From: Anaerofustis sp.
GTDB taxonomy: Bacteria > Bacillota > Clostridia > Eubacteriales > Anaerofustaceae
NCBI RefSeq assembly: GCF_019420015.1
Contig: NZ_JAHZIA010000008.1
Span: 87,332 to 141,165 of the forward strand
Length of the DNA stretch: 53,834 nucleotides
Direction of reading: 5' to 3'
Part shown: positions 16,005 to 24,481 of the stretch, one piece after another
Position numbering within the stretch: position 1 is the stretch's first letter
Layout of the letters: every line of letters begins with the position of its first letter
Notes under the pieces: model-generated
Databases searched by the model: none
What the model was told of the DNA's origin: nothing
The model's input: only the letters and a program-made list of their open reading frames with translations
Made by a program: the position numbers and the translations under genes

Positions 16005-17861
16005 TTATTTGTCGTCATCATCTACAACTTCATAATCTGCGTCTACAACATTATCATCGTCTTTTTTATCGGTATTTTCAGCACCTGCAGTATTTGCGCC
16101 TGCCGCAGAACCGTTTTGAGCCGCTTGTTCAGAGTATAATTTTTCAGCAATTGGGTATAAAGCTTCACTTAATTTTTCTGTTGCAGATTTAATAGCTTCA
16201 GTATCACTGCCTTCCAATTTTTCTTTAAGGTCTTTAATTGCATCCTCTACTCCAGATTTTTCACTTTCAGATACTTTGTCCCCTAAATCTTTTAAAGTTT
16301 TTTCAGCATTGTATACTGCTGCATCGGCATTATTTCTTATATTGATTTCTTCTTCTTTTGCTTTATCTTCGTTTGCATATTGTTCAGCTTCTTTTACAGC
16401 TTTATCAATATCTTCTTTTGACATATTAGAAGACGATTGAATAACGACGTTTTGTTCTTTTCCTGTTCCAAGATCTTTTGCCGTAACATTAACAATACCA
16501 TTAGCATCAATATCAAATGTTACTTCAATTTGAGGCACTCCTCTTGGAGCTGAAGGAATTCCTGTTAATTGGAAACGTCCCAAAGTTTTGTTTCCGCTTG
16601 CCATCCCTCTTTCACCTTGAAGAACATGAATATCCACAGCTGTTTGTCCGTCAGCCGCTGTAGAAAATACTTGACTTTTCTTTGTAGGAATAGTTGTATT
16701 TCTTTCTATCAATTTCGTAAATACACCGCCCAGTGTTTCAATACCAAGAGATAAAGGAGTTACATCAAGAAGTAATACATCTTGAACATCCCCTGCAAGA
16801 ACCCCACCTTGAATAGCTGCACCAATAGCAACACATTCGTCTGGATTTATACCTTTATCGGCATCTTTGCCTGTAATTTTCTTAACAGCTTCCTGTACTG
16901 CAGGAATTCTTGTAGAACCACCAACCAATACTACTTTATTTATAGCGCTTGAAGATAAACCTGAATCTGCAATAGCTTTTCTTACAGGTTCCATAGTAGC
17001 TTCAACAAGGTCTGCAGTAAGCTCATCAAACTTAGCTCTTGTCAATGTAACATCTAAATGTTTAGGACCTGCAGCATCCATTGTAATAAACGGAATATTT
17101 ATTTGTGCGGTTGTTTTGCTTGAAAGTTCTATTTTCGCTTTTTCAGCACTTTCTTTTAATCTTTGCATAGCCATCTTATCGCCGCTTAAGTCTATACCGT
17201 TTGATTTCTTAAATTCATCAATTAAATAATTTATGATCTTGTTATCAAAGTCATCTCCACCTAAGTGGTTATTACCGTTTGTTGCTTTAACTTCAAAAAC
17301 ACCATCTGCAAGTTCTAAGATAGAAACATCAAATGTTCCTCCACCAAGATCGAAAATCATAACCGTTTGATTTTCTTCTTTTTCAAGTCCATAAGCAAGA
17401 GCTGCGGCTGTAGGTTCGTTTATAATTCTTAATACTTCCAAACCTGCAATCTTACCTGCATCTTTGGTAGCTTGTCTTTGCGCATCAGAGAAGTACGCAG
17501 GAACGGTGATTACAGCCTTTGAAACTGTTTGACCTAAATAACTTTCAGCATCTTTCTTTAGTTTTTGCAATATAAATGCTGAAATTTCTTGTGGAGTATA
17601 TTGTTTTCCTTCAATGTCCACTTTATAATCGCTTCCCATATGTCTCTTAATTGAAGCAACTGTTTTATCGGGATTTGTTACGGCTTGGTTTTTTGCAACC
17701 TGACCGATTAATCTTTCACCGTCATTTGTAAATGCAACTACAGAAGGAGTTGTTCTTGCACCTTCCGCATTGGCAATTACTACGGCTTCTCCACCTTCCA
17801 ATACTGATACACATGAATTTGTAGTACCTAAGTCGATACCTATAATTTTTTCTTTACTCAT
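16005..17861 (-). CDS. dnaK: Chaperone DnaK (Hsp70)
   Basis: A 618-residue Hsp70 ATPase chaperone. The N-terminal IGIDLGTTNSCV phosphate loop, the IINEPTAAALAYG segment, the DLGGGTFDVS adenosine motif and the linker DVLLLDVTPLSLGIET are all intact. The C-terminal lid ends in an acidic DDDNVVDADYEVVDDD tail. Length is that of Gram-positive DnaK. Start ATG follows AAAGGAG. Third gene of the CIRCE-controlled operon, 23 bases after grpE. Confidence 0.99.
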   Translation of the reverse strand: MSKEKIIGIDLGTTNSCVSVLEGGEAVVIANAEGARTTPSVVAFTNDGERLIGQVAKNQAVTNPDKTVASIKRHMGSDYKVDIEGKQYTPQEISAFILQKLKKDAESYLGQTVSKAVITVPAYFSDAQRQATKDAGKIAGLEVLRIINEPTAAALAYGLEKEENQTVMIFDLGGGTFDVSILELADGVFEVKATNGNNHLGGDDFDNKIINYLIDEFKKSNGIDLSGDKMAMQRLKESAEKAKIELSSKTTAQINIPFITMDAAGPKHLDVTLTRAKFDELTADLVEATMEPVRKAIADSGLSSSAINKVVLVGGSTRIPAVQEAVKKITGKDADKGINPDECVAIGAAIQGGVLAGDVQDVLLLDVTPLSLGIETLGGVFTKLIERNTTIPTKKSQVFSTAADGQTAVDIHVLQGERGMASGNKTLGRFQLTGIPSAPRGVPQIEVTFDIDANGIVNVTAKDLGTGKEQNVVIQSSSNMSKEDIDKAVKEAEQYANEDKAKEEEINIRNNADAAVYNAEKTLKDLGDKVSESEKSGVEDAIKDLKEKLEGSDTEAIKSATEKLSEALYPIAEKLYSEQAAQNGSAAGANTAGAENTDKKDDDNVVDADYEVVDDDDK

Positions 17862-17884
17862 TTTAAATCTCTCCTTTACATAAT

Positions 17885-18478
17885 CTATTTTAACTTATTT
17901 ACCTTGACCATACTTGGTCTTAAGACTTTTTCTTTATATATATATCCGTCCTGAAATACTTCAAGCACGATATTGTCTTCCTTATCATCAACTTTATCCA
18001 CTGCAACCGCATTATGCTTATTAGGATCAAATTTATCATCTAAAGCTTGTATAACTTCAATCCCCTCACTTTTCAAAAGCTCGCTTAACTGAGTGAATAT
18101 CATGTTGACACCTTCATAAAAACCACTTTCTTTATTTTCCTCACTATCCAAAGCTCTCTTAAAATTATCTATTATAGGAAACAAACCTTCGGCAAACTTT
18201 GATGTAGAATAGATAATCATGGCTTCTTTATCCTTTGCCGCTCTTTTTTTATAATTATCAAAATCGGCAAGAATTCTTAAATAGCTTTCATTAAGTTTAT
18301 TGTACTTATCCTCAAAACTTTCGCTCTTCACCTCTTCTTTTTTATCATCAACTTTTTTTTCTTCTGTATTTTTTTCTTTTTTCACTTCTTTTGTTTCATC
18401 TTTCATATTTTTTTTCTTTTCTTTTTCTTCTTTTTCTTTTCTAAGTTCATTTATATCTTTTATATTATCATTACTCAT
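17885..18478 (-). CDS. grpE: Nucleotide exchange factor GrpE
   Basis: A 197-residue dimeric exchange factor that releases ADP from DnaK. A highly charged, coiled-coil-forming N-terminus (Lys/Glu-rich to about 60) precedes the long helix LNESYLRILADFDNYKKRA and the C-terminal beta-wing containing DDKFDPNKHNAV and VLEVFQDGYIYKEKVLRPSMVKV, both family signatures. It sits nine bases after hrcA and 23 bases before dnaK in the heat-shock operon. Confidence 0.98.
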   Translation of the reverse strand: MSNDNIKDINELRKEKEEKEKKKNMKDETKEVKKEKNTEEKKVDDKKEEVKSESFEDKYNKLNESYLRILADFDNYKKRAAKDKEAMIIYSTSKFAEGLFPIIDNFKRALDSEENKESGFYEGVNMIFTQLSELLKSEGIEVIQALDDKFDPNKHNAVAVDKVDDKEDNIVLEVFQDGYIYKEKVLRPSMVKVNKLK

Positions 18479-18487
18479 TCAGCTACC

Positions 18488-19528
18488 TCACTTTTTAAAA
18501 ATTTTTGAAATATGTTTTGTAAGCTCATCACTCAAAACATCAAGTGTCGAAACGGCATAATCATAATTCATTCTCGTAGGTCCGATTACCCCAATCGTTC
18601 CTATAGTCTTGCCGTTTAGCTTATAATTAGCGGTTATTATTGAACAATCACTGAAATCCTCAACTTTATTTTCACTTCCTATTACTATATGAATATCTTC
18701 ACCATCATCTTCATCAACAGATATTGCACTTTCAAGAGCCTCTTTGCTGTTTACCGAATCTATAAAATGTTTAGCTCTCTCCAAATCTCCAAACTCCGGA
18801 TAGTTTAAAATTTTGCTTACACCTTTTGAATATATCTTAGATGAATGAGTTTTCTCAACCAAAGACCTGAAAACAGGCATAATCTCTGATAAAATTCTGT
18901 TTTCACTTTCAGACAACCCCTTTACGACACTACTTAAAAGTTCTGCAGCTTCGTTTGCGGGTCTGTTTTTTATAATTGTAATAAGAGCATTGTTAATCCT
19001 TTCGAGTTCATCAAAGCTAACCGTAGCATTAAGTCTTATTTCCGCATTTTTTATCAATCCTTCTTTAGTTACGACTATAAGCATAACTCTGTCTTCTTCT
19101 ATATAAACAAGTTTTACATCTTTTACATTTAAAGACGATAATCTGGGAGCCATAACCAATGAAGTGTAATTAGTCATTTGAGTAAGAATATTGAGAGTCT
19201 TCTCTATTGTTTTATTAAGCTCAAGCATGTAATTCTCATATTCTGCTCTCACGGTTTCCCTGATTTGACTGTCCAAATCACTTTTTTTCATAAAGTTATC
19301 AACATATAATCTATATGCCGTCGTAGAAGGAATTCTTCCCGCAGAAGTATGTGGCTTAATCAAAAAACCCATATCTTCCAGGTCAGACATCTCATTTCTT
19401 ATAGTAGCAGACGAAACACCCAGATTATATTTTTTCTCGAGGGTTCTGGAACCTACAGGCTCTGCCGTTTTAATATAATCATGGATGATAGCATTTAAAA
19501 TATTAAATTTTCTGTCGTCCCAGTTCAT
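18488..19528 (-). CDS. hrcA: Heat-inducible repressor HrcA
   Basis: A 346-residue repressor of class I heat-shock genes; it binds CIRCE, and GroEL assists its folding. The N-terminal winged helix includes SRTLEKKYNLGVSSATIRNEMSDLEDMGFL and the HTSAGRIPS motif typical of HrcA, followed by a GAF-like domain and the C-terminal IGPTRMNYDYAVSTLD segment. A perfect CIRCE operator lies immediately upstream and a second one precedes groES in this window, so both chaperone operons should be its targets. Confidence 0.98.
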   Translation of the reverse strand: MNWDDRKFNILNAIIHDYIKTAEPVGSRTLEKKYNLGVSSATIRNEMSDLEDMGFLIKPHTSAGRIPSTTAYRLYVDNFMKKSDLDSQIRETVRAEYENYMLELNKTIEKTLNILTQMTNYTSLVMAPRLSSLNVKDVKLVYIEEDRVMLIVVTKEGLIKNAEIRLNATVSFDELERINNALITIIKNRPANEAAELLSSVVKGLSESENRILSEIMPVFRSLVEKTHSSKIYSKGVSKILNYPEFGDLERAKHFIDSVNSKEALESAISVDEDDGEDIHIVIGSENKVEDFSDCSIITANYKLNGKTIGTIGVIGPTRMNYDYAVSTLDVLSDELTKHISKIFKK

Positions 19529-19546
19529 TTTCCTTTCTCCTTCTTA

Positions 19547-19573
19547 TTAGCACTCTTTTTATATGAGTGCTAA
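19547..19573. promoter_or_regulatory. CIRCE operator of hrcA operon
   Basis: Perfect consensus TTAGCACTC-N9-GAGTGCTAA at 19547-19573, between the promoter and the hrcA start; bound by HrcA. Confidence 0.98.
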
Positions 19574-19583
19574 CACTGTCATA

Positions 19584-19612
19584 AATATAACACCAAGATT
19601 ATACTTTGTCAA
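19584..19612 (-). promoter_or_regulatory. Promoter of hrcA-grpE-dnaK-dnaJ
   Basis: TTGACA (complement of 19607-19612), 17-base spacer, TATATT (complement of 19584-19589), directly upstream of CIRCE. Confidence 0.9.
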
Positions 19613-19704
19613 TAGATTATAAAATTTATTTTCAATTTTTAATTATTTTTTAATAATGAATTCATTCTATTATAAATCAAACTTAAAACCATAAATTTAT
19701 AATG

Positions 19705-19734
19705 TAAAAAAGACTCGTTATACGAGTCTTTTTA
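19705..19734 (-). terminator. Terminator of SDR gene
   Basis: AAAGACTCG-TTATA-CGAGTCTTT flanked by A- and T-runs, immediately after the SDR stop. Confidence 0.85.
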
Positions 19735-19735
19735 T

Positions 19736-20497
19736 CTATTTTGCATATGTTCTTGCACCGTCCATAAGAATTACTTCTCCACTTATGTACGTTCCCATAT
19801 CACTTGCCAAAAATGCTGCCATATATGCAACATCTTCAGGTTCGCCTAACCTTCCCACCGGAACAGTTGCTATTTTTTTCTTTGTCATTTCTTCATCAAA
19901 CTTATTTAACATTTCCGTTTTAATGAGTGATATAGCAAGTGTATTACACCTTATATTTTCACATCCGTACTGTACTGCCATATATCTTGTAAGTCCCATT
20001 AGCCCTGCTTTGGAAGCCGAATACTGAGGGCCTCCGCCCATACCAGAATACATAGCTGAGGAACCTATATTGATAATACTTCCACCTGAAGCATTTCTCA
20101 TAAGCGCCAACCCTCCTGCCATAATTGAATAAAATGAGCCGTATAAATTGGATTTTAAGACTGTATCCAAATAATCCGGTGTCAATTCATCAATTTCAAC
20201 AACTTTTGAACCGCCTGCATTATTTACGATTATATCCAACTTTCCGAACTTTTGCGAAACATCATTTAATGTTTTTTTCATCTGTTCAAAATTACCAACA
20301 TCGCATTGATAACAATAAGCTTCTCTACCCTTACCCTCAATCTCTTTTACAACTTCTTTTGCAGCTTCTTCACGAGACAAATACGTAAAAGCAACATCTG
20401 CCCCGCAATCGGCAAATGCAAGACATATTGCCTTACCGACTCCTCTGCTTCCTCCGGTCACAAAAGCTTTTTTACCCGTCAAATCAATTTGTAACAT
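19736..20497 (-). CDS. Short-chain dehydrogenase/reductase (FabG-like)
   Basis: A 253-residue classical SDR oxidoreductase. The nucleotide-binding TGGSRGVGKAI lies near the N-terminus, then the NNAG motif, catalytic Ser in INIGSSAMYS and YSASKAG (Tyr-X-X-X-Lys). It resembles 3-oxoacyl-ACP reductases, but a dedicated fabG lies in the fatty-acid operon, so this copy probably acts on another substrate. FabL-type enoyl reductase was considered, but the standard Tyr-X3-Lys spacing does not support it. Start ATG follows AAGGAG. It may share a transcript with the Crp/Fnr gene upstream, 57 bases away. Confidence 0.85.
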   Translation of the reverse strand: MLQIDLTGKKAFVTGGSRGVGKAICLAFADCGADVAFTYLSREEAAKEVVKEIEGKGREAYCYQCDVGNFEQMKKTLNDVSQKFGKLDIIVNNAGGSKVVEIDELTPDYLDTVLKSNLYGSFYSIMAGGLALMRNASGGSIINIGSSAMYSGMGGGPQYSASKAGLMGLTRYMAVQYGCENIRCNTLAISLIKTEMLNKFDEEMTKKKIATVPVGRLGEPEDVAYMAAFLASDMGTYISGEVILMDGARTYAK

Positions 20498-20554
20498 ATT
20501 TTTTCTCCTTAAACTTGTTTATATATAAATTTAAATAATATAAATTATTTTTTA

Positions 20555-21217
20555 TCAACTACAAAGATTATACAACCCATCTTCATTTATAATCTCAATG
20601 CCACCTCTGTATAATCGAATGAATCCATCTGAAAGAAAATGTTTTAGCATCCTGCTTACCACCTCTCTTGCACTACCCAAATGATTTGCAATTTGCTCAT
20701 GAGTCATATCAACTCTATTATCTTTCATATGAAACAATAAAAACTCCGCAAGTCTTAAATCAAACCTCTTAACCATTACCTGCTCCAAAAGCCATATTAT
20801 ATCAGAAAAACGAGAAGCCATTAATGTATTTACGTAATTCGCCATAGGCGCAGACTTTTTCTCAACCATATCATAAATGAAAGTAGGTATAATAATCACA
20901 GAAGTATCTTCCATTGCCTCCACGGTTATATCAAAGTCAATATCTTTCATAACACATGAAGCAGACATTAAACATACATCTCTTTGTAAAAGATAATAAA
21001 GGCTTATTTCTTTCCCGTTTTCAAAGACAATATACGCTCTTAACTTTCCCTTCGTTACAAAAACAAGTCCTGTACAATTTTCCGATCCTCCGTGAACAAT
21101 ATCACCTTTCTTATAATTTTTATATACTACATTATCAATAATTATTTTTTTATCATTATCTTCAAGCCTGTCCCAAACAGGAATGAATTTTTCTATTGAT
21201 GGATTTTCACTACTCAT
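20555..21217 (-). CDS. Crp/Fnr-family transcriptional regulator
   Basis: A 220-residue regulator with an N-terminal cyclic-nucleotide-binding-like beta-barrel (about 20-130), a dimerisation helix, and a C-terminal Crp-type helix-turn-helix (HEQIANHLGSAREVVSRMLKHF). It lacks the N-terminal cysteine cluster of FNR. Cysteines in GGSENCTG, RDVCL and SASCVM could sense redox state, but this is inference. It is divergent from thioredoxin, and the shared intergenic region holds a TGTGAC-TTC-GTCACA palindrome, the Crp-like half-site. It therefore probably controls thioredoxin and itself. Effector unknown. Confidence 0.88.
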   Translation of the reverse strand: MSSENPSIEKFIPVWDRLEDNDKKIIIDNVVYKNYKKGDIVHGGSENCTGLVFVTKGKLRAYIVFENGKEISLYYLLQRDVCLMSASCVMKDIDFDITVEAMEDTSVIIIPTFIYDMVEKKSAPMANYVNTLMASRFSDIIWLLEQVMVKRFDLRLAEFLLFHMKDNRVDMTHEQIANHLGSAREVVSRMLKHFLSDGFIRLYRGGIEIINEDGLYNLCS

Positions 21218-21278
21218 ACCAATACCTGCCGGTTATTTATTATATATAAAAAACCTTTCATCATATTCATTTTATACT

Positions 21279-21308
21279 ATTTTATTTAATGTAAATATAA
21301 AAAGTCAA
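21279..21308 (-). promoter_or_regulatory. Promoter of the Crp/Fnr regulator gene
   Basis: TTGACT (complement of 21303-21308), 18-base spacer, TAAAAT (complement of 21279-21284). Confidence 0.65.
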
Positions 21309-21334
21309 CATCTTTTATAAAAAACTGTTTTATA

Positions 21335-21349
21335 TGTGACTTCGTCACA
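21335..21349. promoter_or_regulatory. Crp/Fnr-type palindrome between regulator and thioredoxin
   Basis: TGTGAC (21335-21340) TTC GTCACA (21344-21349), a perfect inverted repeat with Crp-like TGTGA half-sites. A weak -10 TATTAT at 21371-21376 would put the site about 41 bases upstream of the thioredoxin start point, the class II activator position, with no good -35 box. Confidence 0.72.
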
Positions 21350-21406
21350 GTGTTTTATTATAAAAAAAGATATTATATAGAAAAACAAGAAAAAGAGGTA
21401 ATAAAA

Positions 21407-21721
21407 ATGAGTACAATAAATTTAACAAATAAAACATTTAAAAATGAAATCAATGATGATAAATTAGTGGTAGTAGACTTTTGGGCTCCATGGTGTGGTC
21501 CTTGTCAGGCATTTTCGCCGATAATCGATGAAGTAAGCGAAGAGATGAATGACGTAAAAATATGTAAAGTAAATGTTGATGAAGAAAGAATGCTTGCAAT
21601 GAAAAACAAAGTAATGTCAATACCTACATTAATAATGTACAAAAACGGAAAACAGGTTGAAAGATCACAGGGAAGACTTTCTAAAAACGAACTTATAGAA
21701 CTAATCAACTCAGTAAAATAA
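21407..21721 (+). CDS. trxA: Thioredoxin
   Basis: A 104-residue thiol-disulfide oxidoreductase reduced by thioredoxin reductase. The active site WAPWCGPC is canonical (Cys30 and Cys33), and the cis-Pro loop SIPTLIMYKNG is present. Start 21407 is chosen over an in-frame upstream ATG (21350) because it follows AGAGGT, and the resulting protein begins at the normal family position. It is divergent from the Crp/Fnr regulator and upstream of rubrerythrin, so the three genes look like an oxidative/redox stress group. Confidence 0.96.
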   Translation: MSTINLTNKTFKNEINDDKLVVVDFWAPWCGPCQAFSPIIDEVSEEMNDVKICKVNVDEERMLAMKNKVMSIPTLIMYKNGKQVERSQGRLSKNELIELINSVK

Positions 21722-21760
21722 CATATTACATTAAAATTAAATTAATATAATCACAAAATA

Positions 21761-21789
21761 TTACATTATGATTTGTCGTGTGATATAAT
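21761..21789 (+). promoter_or_regulatory. Promoter of rubrerythrin
   Basis: TTACAT (21761-21766), 17-base spacer, TATAAT (21784-21789). TCACA (21751-21755) and TGTGA (21779-21783) flank the promoter core as a widely spaced inverted repeat. Confidence 0.72.
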
Positions 21790-21821
21790 ATAAATAATAT
21801 CAATAGAAGGAGGTTAATGAT

Positions 21822-22358
21822 ATGGGAAAATTAGACGGAACAAAAACACTCGAAAATTTAAAAACAGCTTTTGCAGGAGAAAGTGAAGCAAGAAACAAAT
21901 ACACTTACTACGCAAGCAAAGCAAGAAAAGACGGATTTAATCAAATTGCCGAATTCTTTGAAGACACAGCAAACAACGAAAAAGAACATGCAAAACTTTG
22001 GTTTAAATTAATCCACGGAATCGGAACTACAGAAGAAAATCTGATTGATGCAGCTGAAGGTGAAAATTACGAATGGACAGATATGTATGCCACATTTGCA
22101 AAAGAGGCAAGAGAAGAAGGATTCGAAGATATTGCAGTAGCATTTGAAGGTGTTGCTAAAATCGAAAAATCTCACGAAGAAAGATACAGAGCTTTATGTA
22201 GCAACGTACAAGAAAATAAAGTTTTCAAAAAAGAAGAAGAAGTTATATGGGAATGCGGAAATTGCGGTCATTTAGTAATAGCAAAAGAAGCTCCTGAAGT
22301 ATGCCCTGTGTGCAATCATCCTAAATCTTATTTCTTTATCAAAAAGCAAAATTACTAA
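21822..22358 (+). CDS. rbr: Rubrerythrin
   Basis: A 178-residue non-haem di-iron peroxidase that reduces hydrogen peroxide in anaerobes. The ferritin-like four-helix domain carries the iron ligands in AFAGESEARNKY and NNEKEHAKLW, and a second pair in FEGVAKIEKSHEERY. The C-terminal rubredoxin-like domain has two CxxC knuckles (WECGNCGH and EVCPVCNHPKSYF). The order ferritin then rubredoxin is that of classical rubrerythrin. Start ATG follows AGGAGG. It has its own promoter and terminator; the thioredoxin and Crp/Fnr neighbours fit an oxidative-stress role. Confidence 0.97.
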   Translation: MGKLDGTKTLENLKTAFAGESEARNKYTYYASKARKDGFNQIAEFFEDTANNEKEHAKLWFKLIHGIGTTEENLIDAAEGENYEWTDMYATFAKEAREEGFEDIAVAFEGVAKIEKSHEERYRALCSNVQENKVFKKEEEVIWECGNCGHLVIAKEAPEVCPVCNHPKSYFFIKKQNY

Positions 22359-22363
22359 CAAAG

Positions 22364-22395
22364 AAAAGAACATCGATACAGATGTTCTTTTTTAT
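22364..22395 (+). terminator. Terminator of rubrerythrin
   Basis: AAAGAACATC (22365-22374) / GATGTTCTTT (22381-22390), followed by TTTTATT. Confidence 0.9.
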
Positions 22396-22458
22396 TATAT
22401 GTATAAAAATAATATAACTGATATCATATTTCTTTTTTAAGTAAAATAGTTATTTTTA

Positions 22459-22487
22459 TTGACATATCTTGCTTATTTTTTTATAAT
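22459..22487 (+). promoter_or_regulatory. Promoter of rpsU-yqeY
   Basis: TTGACA (22459-22464), 17-base spacer, TATAAT (22482-22487): near-perfect sigma-A promoter. Confidence 0.92.
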
Positions 22488-22541
22488 AATCTATGTTGAC
22501 TACAAATGTGATGACCCACGGCAGAGGGGAGGGTTGAAGAA

Positions 22542-22721
22542 ATGTCAGAAGTTAGATTAAGAGAAGGCGAATCATTAGAAAGCGCTTTAAAAAGATTTAA
22601 GAAAAAGACTGCAATGGCAGGTGTTATGTCTGAAATAAGAAAAAGAGAACACTATGAAAAGCCAAGTGTAAAAAGAAAGAAAAAAGCTGAAGCAGCCAGA
22701 AAGAAAAAAAATAAAAGATAA
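22542..22721 (+). CDS. rpsU: 30S ribosomal protein bS21
   Basis: A 59-residue, very basic ribosomal protein of the small subunit that helps mRNA binding at initiation. It starts MSEVRLREGESLESALKRFK and continues with REHYEKPSVKRKKKAEAARKKK, matching bS21 along its whole length. A purine-rich stretch (GAGGGGAGGG) ends about ten bases before the ATG. A strong promoter lies about 55 bases upstream. The linkage rpsU-yqeY is widely conserved in Firmicutes and is seen here. Confidence 0.97.
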   Translation: MSEVRLREGESLESALKRFKKKTAMAGVMSEIRKREHYEKPSVKRKKKAEAARKKKNKR

Positions 22722-22737
22722 TTAGGAAGTGTTTTAT

Positions 22738-23181
22738 ATGTCACTTAAAGAAACTTTGCTTGGCGATTTAAAAAAAGCCATGAAAGAAAAAGACAATATA
22801 ACAAAATCTACAGTTACAATGGTTAGAGCCGCAATTCTTCAGATCGAAAAAGATAATAAAGTCGAACTTGGAGATGAAGAAATAATAGATGTGGTATCTA
22901 AACAAGTAAAACAAAGAAAAGATGCTCTTAGTGAATTTGAAAAAGCAGGAAGAGAAGATCTTGTAGAAGAAACAAAGGCTGAACTTAATGTTTTAATGAA
23001 ATATCTACCAAAACAACTTTCAAAAGAAGAAGTTAAAAGCATAGTTGAGAATGCTGTGGAAAAGGTAGGAGCAAAAAGCGTTAAAGACATGGGTAAAATA
23101 ATGAGTGAAGTAATGCCTAAAATAAAAGGTAAGGCTGACGGCAAGCTTGTTAATGAAATAGCCAGAGAACTACTTAGTTAA
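22738..23181 (+). CDS. yqeY: YqeY/GatB-like domain protein
   Basis: A 147-residue protein of the YqeY family, related to the C-terminal tRNA-binding domain of GatB. It probably acts in amino-acyl-tRNA or translation quality control, though no reaction is established. The protein is mostly helical, with the family segments LKKAMKEKD, VSKQVKQRKDALSEFEKAGR, YLPKQLS and GKIMSEVMPKIKGKADGK. Start ATG 22738 is preferred because AGGAAG is eight bases upstream; the alternative GTG at 22729 overlaps that site. Follows rpsU by 16 bases. Confidence 0.93.
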   Translation: MSLKETLLGDLKKAMKEKDNITKSTVTMVRAAILQIEKDNKVELGDEEIIDVVSKQVKQRKDALSEFEKAGREDLVEETKAELNVLMKYLPKQLSKEEVKSIVENAVEKVGAKSVKDMGKIMSEVMPKIKGKADGKLVNEIARELLS

Positions 23182-23187
23182 TCAATT

Positions 23188-23215
23188 TAAGGAGTGAATA
23201 TCACTCCTTATTTTT
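23188..23215 (+). terminator. Terminator of rpsU-yqeY
   Basis: TAAGGAGTGA-ATA-TCACTCCTTA followed by TTTTTA. Confidence 0.9.
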
Positions 23216-23233
23216 ATATTGAGGTTTAGTAAA

Positions 23234-23677
23234 ATGAAAAAAGAAAATATCTTAGTTTCGGCATGTTTATTCGGCAAAAACTGTAAATATAACGGAAAAA
23301 ATAACAAAATCAATGATGATATAATAGATAAAATAAAAAGGAAATTCAACGTTATTTTAGTTTGCCCCGAAGAACTTGGAGGACTTACAACCCCAAGAGA
23401 ACCAAGCGAAATATTAAAAGGAGAAGTTTACACCAAATCAGGGAAATGTGTTACATCAAATTTTCGTCTTGGTGCATTAAAAATTTTAAAAAAAGCAAAA
23501 GAAAACAATATAAAATTAGCTTTATTAAAAGCAAATTCACCTTCATGCGGGAATAAATATATATACAACGGAAAATTTGAAGGAACATTAATTGAAGGAA
23601 AAGGCATCAGTGCAGATTTATTACTAAAAAACAAAATTGAAGTAATAAACGAAAAAGAAATCGATAATATATTATAA
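23234..23677 (+). CDS. DUF523 family protein
   Basis: A 147-residue member of DUF523, small cysteine-containing proteins without a proven function. Family hallmarks are visible: ILVSACLFGKNCKYNG at the N-terminus, VCPEELGGLTTPREP in the middle, and ANSPSCGNKYIYNGKF with a conserved Ser-Pro-Ser-Cys-Gly. The four recurring cysteines could bind metal or an Fe-S cluster, which is inference. Start ATG 23234 follows GAGGT eight bases upstream; a TTG at 23219 is less likely. It is a single-gene unit. Confidence 0.88.
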   Translation: MKKENILVSACLFGKNCKYNGKNNKINDDIIDKIKRKFNVILVCPEELGGLTTPREPSEILKGEVYTKSGKCVTSNFRLGALKILKKAKENNIKLALLKANSPSCGNKYIYNGKFEGTLIEGKGISADLLLKNKIEVINEKEIDNIL

Positions 23678-23694
23678 TTTATTATCTTGTAATA

Positions 23695-23728
23695 AAAGAA
23701 CGTCTTTACAGACGTTTTTTATTTTTTT
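23695..23728. terminator. Bidirectional terminator between DUF523 gene and sortase
   Basis: AACGTC-TTTACA-GACGTT (23699-23716) with TTTTTTATTTTTTT on the plus side and TCTTTT on the minus side; serves convergent genes. Confidence 0.85.
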
Positions 23729-24474
23729 ATAAGTTTACCGATTAAAACATAGCGTCCTTCTTCCATCTCATAAGAACACGTAGATAAAGTTATTACTTTA
23801 TCTTGTTTATTTATACTTTTTCCACTGTTAAATGTTGAATTTGACTTTGCATGCAAGAGCAAATTATCGAGATTTTCATCCAACGCAAAACCATTATCAT
23901 CCCATTTATATGCATCTATAACAAAGCCATAAACCACTTCTATCTCATAATTCTGATTAGGGGTATAAAGCTCCATAGTCTTGTGCGAATCATAATATGC
24001 CTGATCCTTATAGCCCATTAAACTCGCAAACATGCTTCCGTTTTTCATATTGTGAGCATAAAGAATACTGTTACTGCTTGTAAAATCCGGCTTTTTATTA
24101 TAATCCAAGAATACAGCACCACTGGAGTTCGTTGTTTTATCAAAAAGATGAGATAAATAATAATCATTGTCACTGCCTTGAACAACAGGATAATCTATCA
24201 CAGTATCTTTGGAATAAATCCAACCTACTACATCTTCATTCATACTCTTAAGTTTATCAAAGTCTATTTCTCTGTCCTTTTTCGCAACGCTGACTATCGT
24301 ATCGTATGTATTGCTGCCTTTATTGTATTCTGACATTATACTGTAAATCTGATATGCAGAAAATACCAGCGTTATACTGAATATCCCTATTAGACAATAT
24401 AAAAATATATTTTTTTTACTGTTATTTTTATTTGGTTTTCTTTTTTTTATTACTTTTACTTTTCTTTGTTTCAT
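23719..24474 (-). CDS. srtB: Class B sortase
   Basis: A 251-residue membrane-anchored transpeptidase that attaches surface proteins to the cell wall. A basic N-terminus and one membrane helix (about 23-45) precede the catalytic barrel with His141 (LYAHNM), Cys233 (LSTCSYE) and Arg241 (GRYVLIG). The helical N-terminal segment and TLSTC motif place it in class B. Start: ATG 24474 is chosen; upstream in-frame ATG (24483) and TTG (24510) lie within or before a TTGCAT-17-TATAAT promoter, so the transcript would be nearly leaderless, and no ribosome binding site is seen. No substrate or pilin gene is nearby. Confidence 0.9.
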   Translation of the reverse strand: MKQRKVKVIKKRKPNKNNSKKNIFLYCLIGIFSITLVFSAYQIYSIMSEYNKGSNTYDTIVSVAKKDREIDFDKLKSMNEDVVGWIYSKDTVIDYPVVQGSDNDYYLSHLFDKTTNSSGAVFLDYNKKPDFTSSNSILYAHNMKNGSMFASLMGYKDQAYYDSHKTMELYTPNQNYEIEVVYGFVIDAYKWDDNGFALDENLDNLLLHAKSNSTFNSGKSINKQDKVITLSTCSYEMEEGRYVLIGKLIKK

Positions 24475-24481
24475 AGTAAAC

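Noticed and set aside
19736..20497. FabL-type enoyl-ACP reductase identity for the SDR gene
   Set aside because: The motif is the ordinary YSASKAG Tyr-X3-Lys of classical SDRs and fabK is already present; no FabL-specific spacing is seen.
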